Shown here piece after piece: positions 25,883-33,979 of a stretch of 64,000 bases of DNA (the stretch's first letter is position 1; each line of letters starts with the position of its first letter). The notes under the pieces are model-generated. The model ran no database searches. It was not told where the DNA came from and saw nothing but the letters and a program-made list of their open reading frames with translations. Source of the DNA: Pectobacterium carotovorum (GTDB taxonomy: Bacteria; Pseudomonadota; Gammaproteobacteria; Enterobacterales; Enterobacteriaceae); assembly GCF_900129615.1 (NCBI RefSeq), contig NZ_FQWI01000003.1:434001-498000 (forward strand), in the 5' to 3' direction. Position numbers and translations under genes: made by a program.

Positions 25883-27148
25883 TCAATCCAGCTGTGCTTT
25901 GAAGGCGGGGGCACGACGGAGCAATGCCCACAGCGTTTCCTGTAAGGGGATTTTCTGCGCTTCTAACAACTGCGGATAGCGCTGATAAAACGCGCCCTCT
26001 TTCGCGGAAAAATCCGGGTTCTCCTGAAGCCATTGCGCACGGAGCGCGGTAATTTGCTCGTCCGTTAGCTGTTTGTTGGGCGTGGCGTCTTCCTGTTCTT
26101 TAAACCAGCGGAAGCGTTTATCCGGCGTTGCGCGTTCTTCTCTGTTCCATCCGTCGTTAATTTGCATGATCTGCGCCAGCGCAAAGCCGAGAGTGATACT
26201 GATACCCCGCCAGCTATCTACATCAGATGCGGCTGGCGGCGGCGATAGGCTCGCGAGTATTGCCGCAATATTTTTTTCCAGGCCGAGTTCGCCGGAGGCT
26301 TTCTCTTCCCAACTTATTGCCTGCTGATGCAGCGCTGTCCATTCGCTTTCTGCCACGGTTTCTCCCGCTAACCGTTGCGAAATCGCACGAATCCACTGCT
26401 TGCGCAGCCCGTCTACTGTGCTGTCTGCCAGCCAGTCTGACCACGGATTGCCCGAATCGTCTAACCATTGCTGTAGCCATTGCAGCGCGACGCCGTCTAC
26501 GGCTTTTCCCGGCGCGATGGCGGTAAAGAGGGCGTCAACCTGCGCTGGTGTGGTGCTCGGCAGCTTTTCCAGCAGCAGACCGAGTGCGGCAGGTAGCCCG
26601 GTGATACGTTCAAAGATGTGAATATCCGCGCTGTGCGCCAGTACGGCAGAAACCGAGCCTTTGTTGTCCTGCCAGTAGGGAGAAAATGCCTGTTCAATAT
26701 CGCCGTCCGCTGCATGCTGGCGCAGCCGCTGGTGGAGAAAACCGTGCAGCGACGCATCGCCATAGAACGCTCCCCACGTTACGCGAGTGTCTGCCAACGG
26801 CGGTGTGGTGTTTTGTATCGCAATCTGGTGCGATTCCAGCCAGCCGCGCAGCTGTGCCAGCGTTTTCACGCCGATTTGCCGGGAAATTTCCTGTCCGTTT
26901 TTAAACAGCAGTAGCGTAGGAATGCCGCGCACGCCAAAACGCTGCATCAATGCCGGATATTGCTCCACATCCAGCTTGGCGACGGTCAGGTTGTCTGGCG
27001 TGTTGTCCGCGATGGTGTTTAGCAAAGGAGCCAGCGTTTTACATGGCTGACACCAGGGTGCCCACAGGTCAAGCAGAATAGGCTTGTCGCTATGATTGAG
27101 TAAGGTATCCAGCGAGGTGTCGCTGGCAGTGATGATGGCGTCGGACAT
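25883..27148 (-). CDS. Thioredoxin-domain protein with a long unassigned C-terminal region
   Basis: A 421-residue protein; the first 110 residues are a complete thioredoxin domain. The active site is WAPWCQPCK (CQPC in place of CGPC), with the cis-proline in GVRGIPTLLLF. No signal peptide, so it should be cytoplasmic. The remaining 300 residues are helical, Trp- and Gln-rich and unlike the TPR part of CnoX; I cannot assign them. Start at ATG 27148 because GGAGACACCC precedes it; the ATG at 27160 has no such site. It follows exbD by 127 bp with an inverted repeat between. A role as redox chaperone is inference only. Confidence 0.8.
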   Translation of the reverse strand: MSDAIITASDTSLDTLLNHSDKPILLDLWAPWCQPCKTLAPLLNTIADNTPDNLTVAKLDVEQYPALMQRFGVRGIPTLLLFKNGQEISRQIGVKTLAQLRGWLESHQIAIQNTTPPLADTRVTWGAFYGDASLHGFLHQRLRQHAADGDIEQAFSPYWQDNKGSVSAVLAHSADIHIFERITGLPAALGLLLEKLPSTTPAQVDALFTAIAPGKAVDGVALQWLQQWLDDSGNPWSDWLADSTVDGLRKQWIRAISQRLAGETVAESEWTALHQQAISWEEKASGELGLEKNIAAILASLSPPPAASDVDSWRGISITLGFALAQIMQINDGWNREERATPDKRFRWFKEQEDATPNKQLTDEQITALRAQWLQENPDFSAKEGAFYQRYPQLLEAQKIPLQETLWALLRRAPAFKAQLD

Positions 27149-27200
27149 GGGTGTCTCCATTCAGAGAAAATCGTGAGTAAATGAGCGGGATGCGGGTCAT

Positions 27201-27240
27201 TAACCGTGACGGCTCAGCTTATGGCGAGCCGTCACGGTTA
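27201..27240. repeat. Perfect 15-bp inverted repeat between exbD and the thioredoxin-domain gene
   Basis: TAACCGTGACGGCTC and GAGCCGTCACGGTTA are exact complements around a 10-base loop. No T run follows on either side, so it may be a factor-dependent terminator, RNA stability element or operator rather than a classic terminator. Confidence 0.75.
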
Positions 27241-27275
27241 TGTTGTCGATTGGCTATCCGCATCAACACAGAAGG

Positions 27276-27698
27276 TTAGGGGGCTTTGGCGGGTTGCAGG
27301 ACGAAATCAATCTTGCTCAGGCCGCGCTGTTGGGCGTTAGTCATGACATACGCTACCCGGCCATACTCAACAGCCTGATCGGCAAACAGCCGTATATTCG
27401 GGTGAGTGCCGTCGGCTGAGGCCGCATCGAGTTTGGCGATCAGTTGGGCATCATCAATCGCTTCTTTATTCCAGTTAATCTGCCCCGTCGCGGTAATCGC
27501 GATATCCACGGCCTGCGGATCTTTCTTGATTTTCTCGACGCTGGCACGCGGTAGCTCCACTTTAACAGCGTGGTTAATGACCGGCAGAGTAATCATAAAC
27601 ACGATCAGCAGCACCAGCATGACGTCGATAAACGGTGTCATGTTAATGTCGTTAAGCAGCGCGTCTTCCTGACTTTCAAACGGGGATGACATACTCAT
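27276..27698 (-). CDS. exbD: ExbD/TolR-family proton-channel subunit
   Basis: A 140-residue protein with one N-terminal membrane segment. NDINMTPFIDVMLVLLIVFMI includes the protonatable Asp that is essential in ExbD, and a periplasmic domain of about 90 residues follows. It works with ExbB to energise TonB from the proton gradient. It follows exbB by 14 bp, with AGAGGA upstream of the ATG at 27698. As the third gene of a tonB-exbB-exbD unit next to a receptor and its sigma factor, it is probably dedicated to that receptor. TolR is excluded by the absence of tol-pal neighbours. Confidence 0.9.
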   Translation of the reverse strand: MSMSSPFESQEDALLNDINMTPFIDVMLVLLIVFMITLPVINHAVKVELPRASVEKIKKDPQAVDIAITATGQINWNKEAIDDAQLIAKLDAASADGTHPNIRLFADQAVEYGRVAYVMTNAQQRGLSKIDFVLQPAKAP

Positions 27699-27712
27699 GG
27701 CGGTGTTCCTCT

Positions 27713-28453
27713 TCAGGCGGAGCGTTCAACGGGGTGAGCCGCTTCATACCGCGCGGGGCTATTCAGGTCGCTAACGCTGGTGTCCACGCGCGCGCCCGTC
27801 AGCAGGTAAGCGTGGAGATCGTGCGCAAAACGGTTCATGGCATGCAGGACGATACGGTTGCGGCGGTTAATGGCGTTGAACCCTAATACGGCGGGAATCG
27901 CCACGAACAGGCCAAATGCCGTCATGATCAGCGCTTCGCCGACCGGGCCAGCCACCTGCGCCAGATCGGGCTGGCCGATGGTGCTGATGGTTTGCAACGC
28001 GTGAAAAATGCCCCATACGGTACCTAGCAGGCCGATAAACGGTGCGGTGCTGCCAATCGAGGCCAGCGTTCCGAGGCCGGATTGCAGTTTCCCTGAGTTG
28101 GTGTCCAGCGTGTTGCTCAGGCCGCGCACCAGCCAGTCGCTGAGATCGACGTGTCCGCCCAGCGTGGAAGAGAATTTGTGCGGGTGTTTCAGCAGCGCAT
28201 GTCCTTCGATCACCAGATCGCGGAACGGATTAAAACGCTGTTTGCCAAATTTCTCGACGCTTTCTTGCAGGCTGGTCGCCTGCCAAAAGGTATTGCGGCT
28301 GTATTGCACGCTCTTGTTCAATGCAAACAGCTGGCGTGCTTTGAGCAGCATGACCGTCCATGACAGCAGCGACATGATGAGCAGAATGATGGCTACCGAG
28401 TGGGTGACAAGATCGCCCTGCTGCCAAAAATGGTGGATATCTAACGTGTTCAT
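27713..28453 (-). CDS. exbB: ExbB/TolQ/MotA-family proton-channel protein
   Basis: 246 residues with three membrane segments: VAIILLIMSLLSWTVMLLKA near residue 25, and a pair (LGTLASIGSTAPFIGLLGTVWGIF and GEALIMTAFGLFVAIPAVLGF) at about 125-200, separated by a large cytoplasmic loop. These are the MotA_ExbB motifs. The pentameric channel surrounds ExbD and drives TonB. I start at ATG 28453 (AAGAGGTCACAC upstream), not at TTG 28471. Gap to tonB is 78 bp, to exbD 14 bp. Confidence 0.9.
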   Translation of the reverse strand: MNTLDIHHFWQQGDLVTHSVAIILLIMSLLSWTVMLLKARQLFALNKSVQYSRNTFWQATSLQESVEKFGKQRFNPFRDLVIEGHALLKHPHKFSSTLGGHVDLSDWLVRGLSNTLDTNSGKLQSGLGTLASIGSTAPFIGLLGTVWGIFHALQTISTIGQPDLAQVAGPVGEALIMTAFGLFVAIPAVLGFNAINRRNRIVLHAMNRFAHDLHAYLLTGARVDTSVSDLNSPARYEAAHPVERSA

Positions 28454-28531
28454 GTGTGACCTCTTATGCAATAACCTGATTCGGGCGTGTCTGCGAAACG
28501 GCGGATGCGCTATTTCAACGCGGATTCTTTC

Positions 28532-29413
28532 TTAATGAGTCAGCCGGAAATTGACTGGCTGAACCGTCATGACGGTAATGGCCTGTCCGTTTTCGCGGTA
28601 AGGCGTACAGCGCGCCTGCGCTACGGCGTCAATCGCGGCCTGATCGAGGACGTCATAGCCGCTGCTGCGGGCAATGTCGTGCCGAATCAAGCGTCCCTCT
28701 GGGCTAATGACCAGACGAACCAGCACGTTGCCTTCCTGCTGGAGACGTTTGGCGCGGCGAGGGTAGTCAGGCTGCGGAACGACACAGCCGACGGAAGCGA
28801 CCTGCTTGGGCTGTGCACCCGGGCTGTTCTGCATCAGGTTGCCTTTGCTGGCGGTAGTCAGCGGGCCTGGCGTCGCTTCCGGTGCAGCGGGGGAAGGCTC
28901 CGGTGTGGAACGAGCCGCAGGCTGACGCTCGGCGATAGTTTTAGGTCGGACGGGCTGCGGTTTGACTACTGGCTTCACCGGCGGCTGGTGAACTTCTTTT
29001 TTGACCGTCGGGGGCGGCGTCTGCTGTTCCTCAACGACGGGCTTTTCAGGGATGGGTGCAATTTCACGTTCACCCTGTTCTGATGTCAGCACGGGCGGTT
29101 CCGGCGACGGCTCGGGAATCGGTTCGGGTTCTGGCGCTTCAACCATCGTGGCCTGAATGCTGATGCTGGCTGCCGGATTAAGCAGATTGATCGGTGTGTA
29201 TTCGGTGGTTCGCGTGATGAGCAACGCGGCGACACCCGCATGGATCAGCGCGACCGTCAGAAAGCTGAGCGCGATCTTCCCCATTTCTCCCCGAACGGGC
29301 GCAGCCATCGCCACACTTCGCGACGGCTGTGCGGGGGCGACGTCACGCCGTGCGGCGGGAGCCGCGTCGACGCGCGCGTTTAACGAAAGGTGTTGTACGG
29401 ATGCCTGTTGCAC
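28532..29413 (-). CDS. tonB: TonB-family energy transducer, probably dedicated
   Basis: A 293-residue protein with a GTG start behind AGAGGAAAAC. Order: a 48-residue cytoplasmic tail, unusually long; one membrane anchor (ALSFLTVALIHAGVAALLI) with the conserved His; a Pro/Glu- then Pro/Lys-rich periplasmic spacer (EPEPIPEPSPEPP, VKPVVKPQPVRPK); and a TonB C-terminal domain (YPRRAKRLQQEGNVLVRL ... SSGYDVLDQAAIDAV). Two cysteines flank that domain (VGCVVPQ and ARCTPY) and could form a disulfide. The long N-terminal tail recalls HasB. First gene of tonB-exbB-exbD; a separate housekeeping tonB presumably lies elsewhere. Confidence 0.88.
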   Translation of the reverse strand: MQQASVQHLSLNARVDAAPAARRDVAPAQPSRSVAMAAPVRGEMGKIALSFLTVALIHAGVAALLITRTTEYTPINLLNPAASISIQATMVEAPEPEPIPEPSPEPPVLTSEQGEREIAPIPEKPVVEEQQTPPPTVKKEVHQPPVKPVVKPQPVRPKTIAERQPAARSTPEPSPAAPEATPGPLTTASKGNLMQNSPGAQPKQVASVGCVVPQPDYPRRAKRLQQEGNVLVRLVISPEGRLIRHDIARSSGYDVLDQAAIDAVAQARCTPYRENGQAITVMTVQPVNFRLTH

Positions 29414-29540
29414 GTTTTCCTCTGCTGCTCTGGCTTACGGTGTCGGACGTTTCATCCAGTCCTGAACACGGAACTATGATGACCTCTATTAACGATGTGC
29501 AACGAGGCAGAAAAAGTGTCACCACGCGCGCGAAATTTTT

Positions 29541-29620
29541 TTGTGGCAACCGTCCTTGGTTGCCACCCTGACGGGCCGTCACGTCGTGACGTCAAAAAAC
29601 GCTCCCGGCGTTTTTTTGTG
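29541..29620. repeat. Hairpin-rich element with a bidirectional terminator
   Basis: Three inverted repeats lie in a row: GGCAACC-GTCCTT-GGTTGCC, GTCACGTCGTGAC, and AAAAAACGC-TCCCG-GCGTTTTTTT (29593-29617). The last ends 12 bp after the fecR stop on the minus strand and has T runs on both strands, so it can terminate fecI-fecR. The arrangement resembles other hairpin cassettes in this window. Confidence 0.7.
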
Positions 29621-29629
29621 GCTTACCGT

Positions 29630-30598
29630 TTATGTCGGTCTGGCGGCGCGGATATGTATCCAGTAATCGGTGGTATGCACAATCGCGATAGGCATGGTTT
29701 GCGCCAGCGAATCCAGCGTGTAGTTCAGATTATCGAGCGGGAAATTCCCGCTGACGCGCAGATCGGCGATAGCGGGATCCAGCCGGATGATGCCGGGGGT
29801 GTAATCACGTAGCGTACTGATGACGGAAGCCAACGAACGATCGCGTACTTCCAGCCGGCCGTGTAACCAGTCTGTTTCTGATTCCGGCGTAACGGCGACT
29901 TGATAGAGCGTGGAACGATCGAACCAGACACCCTGACCCGCGTGAAGGCGCAGGCTTTGTCCGGCGTGGTTGGTAATTTTGGCGATGTTGTCCAGCACGC
30001 CGACATGGATGCCACCGCTTTCATAACGTACGTTCACATTGGCCTGAAGGGCGACGATATCGCCCATACCGGTGGCGATCACGAAGGGGCGCTGCGTATC
30101 TGGCTGAATATTGGCGAAGATACCGCCGTTATGCAGAGCAATCTGACGCACTGGCGTTTCCGGGCGCACGTTGATATCGACAGCGGTACGTGCGTTCAAC
30201 ATGAGCATACTGCCGTCACTGAGTGGAACCTGCTGGCGCTGTGCCGTTGCGGTTTTTACGTCGGACACAAGCGGAGACAGAGGGTAGTGCTGATTAAGCA
30301 GCAGGCTGCTTAGCGATGCGACAGCCACCATCCCCAGCCCATATTGCAGGACTTTCCGTCGGCCGGATGGTGCTAAGAGCGCCTGACGAATCGGTTCATG
30401 AGGCAGCGCGGCAAGCAGCGGCTGGAATTTCCCCAGCGTTCGCTCAATGCGTTGGCAGGCCCGCTCGTGCAGCGGGTTTTCGTATCGCCAGCGGCGGTAC
30501 TCATCATAATCGTTCTGGGTTGCTTCACCGGAACGCAGCAGCACCATCCATTCAATTGCCTCTTCGGCAATCGGGTCGTCCATGTGTCGTCTTGCCAT
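29630..30598 (-). CDS. fecR: FecR-family transmembrane anti-sigma factor/regulator
   Basis: A 322-residue cell-surface-signalling protein. The cytoplasmic N-terminal domain (DUF4880-like, PIAEEAIEWMVLLRSGEATQNDYDEYRRW) should bind the sigma factor. One membrane segment (LGMVAVASLSSLLLN, about 90-105) follows, then the periplasmic FecR domain with VPLSDGSMLMLNARTAVDI and a C-terminal STN-like segment (VSGNFPLDNLNYTLDSLAQTMPI). ATG 30598 is chosen since AGGTGA lies 5 bp upstream; a GTG three codons earlier overlaps the sigma gene end. It relays ligand occupancy of the STN receptor across the divergent promoter to the sigma factor. Confidence 0.92.
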   Translation of the reverse strand: MARRHMDDPIAEEAIEWMVLLRSGEATQNDYDEYRRWRYENPLHERACQRIERTLGKFQPLLAALPHEPIRQALLAPSGRRKVLQYGLGMVAVASLSSLLLNQHYPLSPLVSDVKTATAQRQQVPLSDGSMLMLNARTAVDINVRPETPVRQIALHNGGIFANIQPDTQRPFVIATGMGDIVALQANVNVRYESGGIHVGVLDNIAKITNHAGQSLRLHAGQGVWFDRSTLYQVAVTPESETDWLHGRLEVRDRSLASVISTLRDYTPGIIRLDPAIADLRVSGNFPLDNLNYTLDSLAQTMPIAIVHTTDYWIHIRAARPT

Positions 30599-30607
30599 GC
30601 GGTTCAC

Positions 30608-31129
30608 CTATAAGTCACTGCTGTCCTGCGTGGCCAGATAGCAGTTGGTCAGCGCTTTGGCGATATACTTCCTCACCATGCTGGCGGAGACATCGAGCTG
30701 TACGGCAATGTCGGCATAAGTCATGCCATCAAGCTGGCTGAACAGAAAGGCCTGTCGTGCTTTGATGGATAGCCCATCCAGCGCTTGATCGATAGTGAGC
30801 AGCGCTTCCATCAAAAGCTGTTGCTCTTCCGGCGACGGATGGTGAAATTCAGGTTTACTTGCCAGCGCCGTGAGATAGGCTTTTTCCAGATCGCGACGAC
30901 GCCAGTTTTCATACAGTACGCGCTTGGCGAGCGTAGTGAGCATCGCACGCGGTTCTTGTACGTTGGCGAGATTCGGCAGAGACGCTAAACGTAAAAATGC
31001 CTCAGAGGCGACATCTTCCGCTTCACAGCCGTAGGCAATACGGCGGCGTAATTTTTCCGTTAGCCAGCGATAATCACTGCGAAATATCAGCGACAGTAAG
31101 TCGGGTTTTTTAACAGCCTCTGTGTACAT
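30608..31129 (-). CDS. fecI: FecI-like ECF sigma factor
   Basis: A 173-residue iron-starvation-type ECF sigma factor. Region 2 is FRSDYRWLTEKLRRRIAYGCEAEDVASEAFLRLA; region 4 is AFLFSQLDGMTYADIAVQLDVSASMVRKYIAKAL with the helix-turn-helix. Start at ATG 31129 (AAGG six bases upstream), which gives the same length as E. coli FecI; the frame open to 31246 adds an unconserved 39 residues. It is 9 bp ahead of fecR and divergent from the STN receptor. By analogy with FecIRA it should be released by FecR when the receptor is loaded and should transcribe the receptor operon. Confidence 0.92.
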   Translation of the reverse strand: MYTEAVKKPDLLSLIFRSDYRWLTEKLRRRIAYGCEAEDVASEAFLRLASLPNLANVQEPRAMLTTLAKRVLYENWRRRDLEKAYLTALASKPEFHHPSPEEQQLLMEALLTIDQALDGLSIKARQAFLFSQLDGMTYADIAVQLDVSASMVRKYIAKALTNCYLATQDSSDL

Positions 31130-31539
31130 GGGCATCCTTAAATAGCGTAAATCACAACAATGCTTGAGCCGGGATACCCCAGGGCCGCAGAACAAAAGGA
31201 ACGATGCGTCCTGTGCTGTTTTTAAGTCAAAATTTGCAGGAGTCAAACCACATTTTTTTTCTATGGTTAGTTAGAAATGTTCTGTTATTGCCTGAAATGG
31301 GTAAATGGCTATTTCCGGATACGTCTGTAAAAGGAAATAAAAAGAAGGTGTATCGGAGAACGGTATTTCACACAGTAAAAAATACAGAGAAAAAGTATTT
31401 TCAAAATCAATATTTTTGCTGTCGCGAAAAAATAATTACGTGAAAAAATGACTTCCTGCTGTCACTTTTTCATCGTCATTGCACAACTCATACGAAGACC
31501 AATAAAAACTGATTTGTTGAAGCAATTGACGAGGGAAAA
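31130..31539. promoter_or_regulatory. Divergent control region between the sigma gene and the STN receptor
   Basis: This 410-bp AT-rich region must hold the promoters of fecI-fecR and of the receptor operon. Near the receptor an imperfect inverted repeat (GAAAAAATGAC-8-GTCACTTTTTC, 31442-31471) could be an operator or attenuator. GGAAAT at about 31333 resembles the -35 element of FecI-type promoters, but no convincing -10 partner was found. I saw no clear Fur box, which is unusual for such a system. Confidence 0.5.
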
Positions 31540-33918
31540 ATGAAAAAACGTAATGCTGCCTCTCCCGCTCTGGGGTTAAGTTTTAAGAAACGCTTATTTT
31601 TCACGAATATGTTGGCGATTCATTCTGCGTTATTCGTGGGTGCAACGGCTGTTCCTATGGCCGTCTACGCGGCGGGTGAAAATGACACCGTGGCATTTTC
31701 TATTCCTGCGGGCGACCTGCAAAAAGGATTATTGGCTATTGCCAATCAAAGCAAACAAACGCTCTCTTTTAATCCTGCGCTGGTAGCGAATTACCAGAGT
31801 GCGGCGCTAAATGGCAACTATTCAACGCGTCAGGCGATTCTGCGTTTATTACAAGGCACGCCTTTATTACTGACGACGACGGACAATGGCACGCTGACCA
31901 TTGTTTCTTCTCGTGCCAATGATGCAGAAGTGGCGCAGGCCAGCGACAAAACGCTGCCAGCAATTACGGTAAATGCAGGCAGCGAAGATGAAACGGTATT
32001 AAACCCCGGCACGTCGTCTTCGGCATTACGCACCAGTACATCGTTGCAGCAAACGGCGCAGTCGGTGCAGGTTATCAGTAATAAGCTGATTAACGCGCGT
32101 CAGGCGACATCGCTGGAAGAGGCGTTAAAAAACTCGGCCAGCGTCGTCACGGTAAAATCGAACCGTGGTGATCCGACCTACTGGATACGCGGCTATGCCG
32201 TTACATCCGGTTCAACGGACGGGCTGTCAGGCTCCAGTAATGCTGGGATTGGCCGTGGAACTGAGATTGAAGGTGTGGAACGGGTGGAAGTGCTGAAAGG
32301 GCCGCAGTCGGTACTCGCAGGCAGCAGTTCGGCAGCAGGATCGATCAATGTGGTGCGTAAAAAACCAGTGACTGAACCATTACGTCGTCTGAAGGTTGAA
32401 GCGGCGCGTTATGGGGAATTCAAAACGGCTGTCGATCTGGGCGGCGCGATTACGGATGACAAATCGCTTAGCTACCGTTTGAATGCCTCAACCATGAAAT
32501 CTCAGCATTCCTTTCCTGATTACAACGGCAACCACGGCGATTATTTAGCCCCCGCGTTGACCTGGCAAAATGACAAGACGCGGATCACGGTTGGCGCAGA
32601 GGTGAATCAGGCGCGTAAGTCGGGGCCAGCCGGGACGATTTACGCCAACGGGAGAATACAGAAGCTGCCGGAATATCGTCTGGGCGATAAAGACGATCAT
32701 AACAAGATGAAAACGACGAATGCGTATTATGAGCTGGAGCAAAAGCTCGTCGACGATTGGACGTTCAATAGCAAAGCCGGTTTTCAGAGTACCGCTTCTC
32801 AGATGAAGCTTAACGAAACGCTGCTGATTGCCGCTAATGGCGACAAAGTCAGTCACCCGCTGGCCTATAAATCCACCAATCAGACGTGGAGTGCGCAGAA
32901 TGATTTTCGCGGTAAGATAGAAACAGGACCCGTCACGCAGACGCTGCTGGTCGGTCATGACTATAAGCATGAACGCTATGCCAGCTATGATAGTGATTTT
33001 ATTCTGTTAACCAATGGGAATATCTATAACCCAGACTCTCTGGTTTATCCTGGTATTGGTGAGCCTAACTTCCTGTCTTATTCGACAAAATCGATCCAAA
33101 GCGGCTTTCTATTCCAGGACGAAGTGGACGTCTTCGAACGCCTGCATTTTCAATTGTCTGTTAAACATGCCACTTGGAGTAATAGTTATTTAATCGGTCG
33201 AGCACATTCGAATTATAACACCAGCAAGTGGATACCAAATTATGGCGTGAGTTTTGATATTACACCGGATATTACGGCGTATGCTAACCAGTTGAATAGT
33301 TTTAGCGGTAGTGCTGCCGTTACCCGCACGGGCGAGCAACTTCCTCCAATGACAGGAAAATCAAGAGAAGCCGGACTGAAGTTTAACCTGCTTGATGACG
33401 ACCTGACGCTGACAACGGCGGTATTCCGTATTGAGCAGAATAACCTGACGGTGACCAACAATAATGGTTTTTCTATCGCGACGACAGGGAGAAAAAGTGA
33501 AGGATTTGATGTTGATTTGAATGGGACGTTATTACCGGGCTGGGATGTATCAGCCAGTTATACTTACTCCGCCAGTAAAGATCCAGAGAGCGTGAGGATC
33601 CGGACCAACACGCCACGTCATACCGGTAATATTTGGACATCGTATGAGGTCCAATCTGGGCGTTATCAGGGACTTGGTGCGTCTGCCGGTATTAGCGGAA
33701 CGTCAAAAACTGAAAATGGAGATAGAAGACAATACTTCTCGATCGGCAGCCAGGCGTCAACCGATGCATCGGTGTTCTATCGCCAGCCTGACTGGTCGCT
33801 GACGCTGGGGGTTAATAACGTCTTCGATCGCGATATCTACTACACCAGCACCACACCGCTGTATATCGGGGTGAAAGAAGGGCGGACGTGGCGTCTCACC
33901 GGGACGTATTCGTTCTGA
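31540..33918 (+). CDS. TonB-dependent outer-membrane transducer with STN domain
   Basis: 792 residues: a signal peptide ending near residue 44 (MAVYAAG); an STN domain (about 50-110, VAFSIPAGDLQKGLLAIANQ...); a TonB box LPAITVNA (about 145); a plug with SLEEALKNSASV, YWIRGY and VERVEVLKGPQSVLAGSSSAAG; and a barrel ending GTYSF. The class is FpvA/FoxA-type siderophore receptor, but the ligand is unknown. STN domains contact FecR, so the divergent fecIR pair fits. Downstream, in the same direction, lie an SbmA-type ABC transporter (61 bp) and an M16 peptidase, which suggests a peptide or peptide-linked cargo. AGGGAAAA site before the ATG. Confidence 0.92.
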   Translation: MKKRNAASPALGLSFKKRLFFTNMLAIHSALFVGATAVPMAVYAAGENDTVAFSIPAGDLQKGLLAIANQSKQTLSFNPALVANYQSAALNGNYSTRQAILRLLQGTPLLLTTTDNGTLTIVSSRANDAEVAQASDKTLPAITVNAGSEDETVLNPGTSSSALRTSTSLQQTAQSVQVISNKLINARQATSLEEALKNSASVVTVKSNRGDPTYWIRGYAVTSGSTDGLSGSSNAGIGRGTEIEGVERVEVLKGPQSVLAGSSSAAGSINVVRKKPVTEPLRRLKVEAARYGEFKTAVDLGGAITDDKSLSYRLNASTMKSQHSFPDYNGNHGDYLAPALTWQNDKTRITVGAEVNQARKSGPAGTIYANGRIQKLPEYRLGDKDDHNKMKTTNAYYELEQKLVDDWTFNSKAGFQSTASQMKLNETLLIAANGDKVSHPLAYKSTNQTWSAQNDFRGKIETGPVTQTLLVGHDYKHERYASYDSDFILLTNGNIYNPDSLVYPGIGEPNFLSYSTKSIQSGFLFQDEVDVFERLHFQLSVKHATWSNSYLIGRAHSNYNTSKWIPNYGVSFDITPDITAYANQLNSFSGSAAVTRTGEQLPPMTGKSREAGLKFNLLDDDLTLTTAVFRIEQNNLTVTNNNGFSIATTGRKSEGFDVDLNGTLLPGWDVSASYTYSASKDPESVRIRTNTPRHTGNIWTSYEVQSGRYQGLGASAGISGTSKTENGDRRQYFSIGSQASTDASVFYRQPDWSLTLGVNNVFDRDIYYTSTTPLYIGVKEGRTWRLTGTYSF

Positions 33919-33979
33919 TCATCCGTTCGGTAAATGACGAGAACGGTCATTCACACGAATCAGCAGGTAGAAACGGCGC

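Noticed and set aside
25745-25945. Possible small plus-strand gene (66 codons) with a hydrophobic/basic start
   Set aside because: It overlaps the 3' end and terminator hairpin of the thioredoxin-domain gene and has no ribosome site; kept only as a remote possibility.
28487-29083. 198-codon open frame antisense to tonB
   Set aside because: The opposite frame encodes a clear TonB with anchor, Pro-rich spacer and C-terminal domain; the antisense protein has low complexity and no family features.
31540-33918. Haem/haemophore (Has) system
   Set aside because: No hasA-like gene and no type I secretion genes are present; only the TonB tail recalls HasB.
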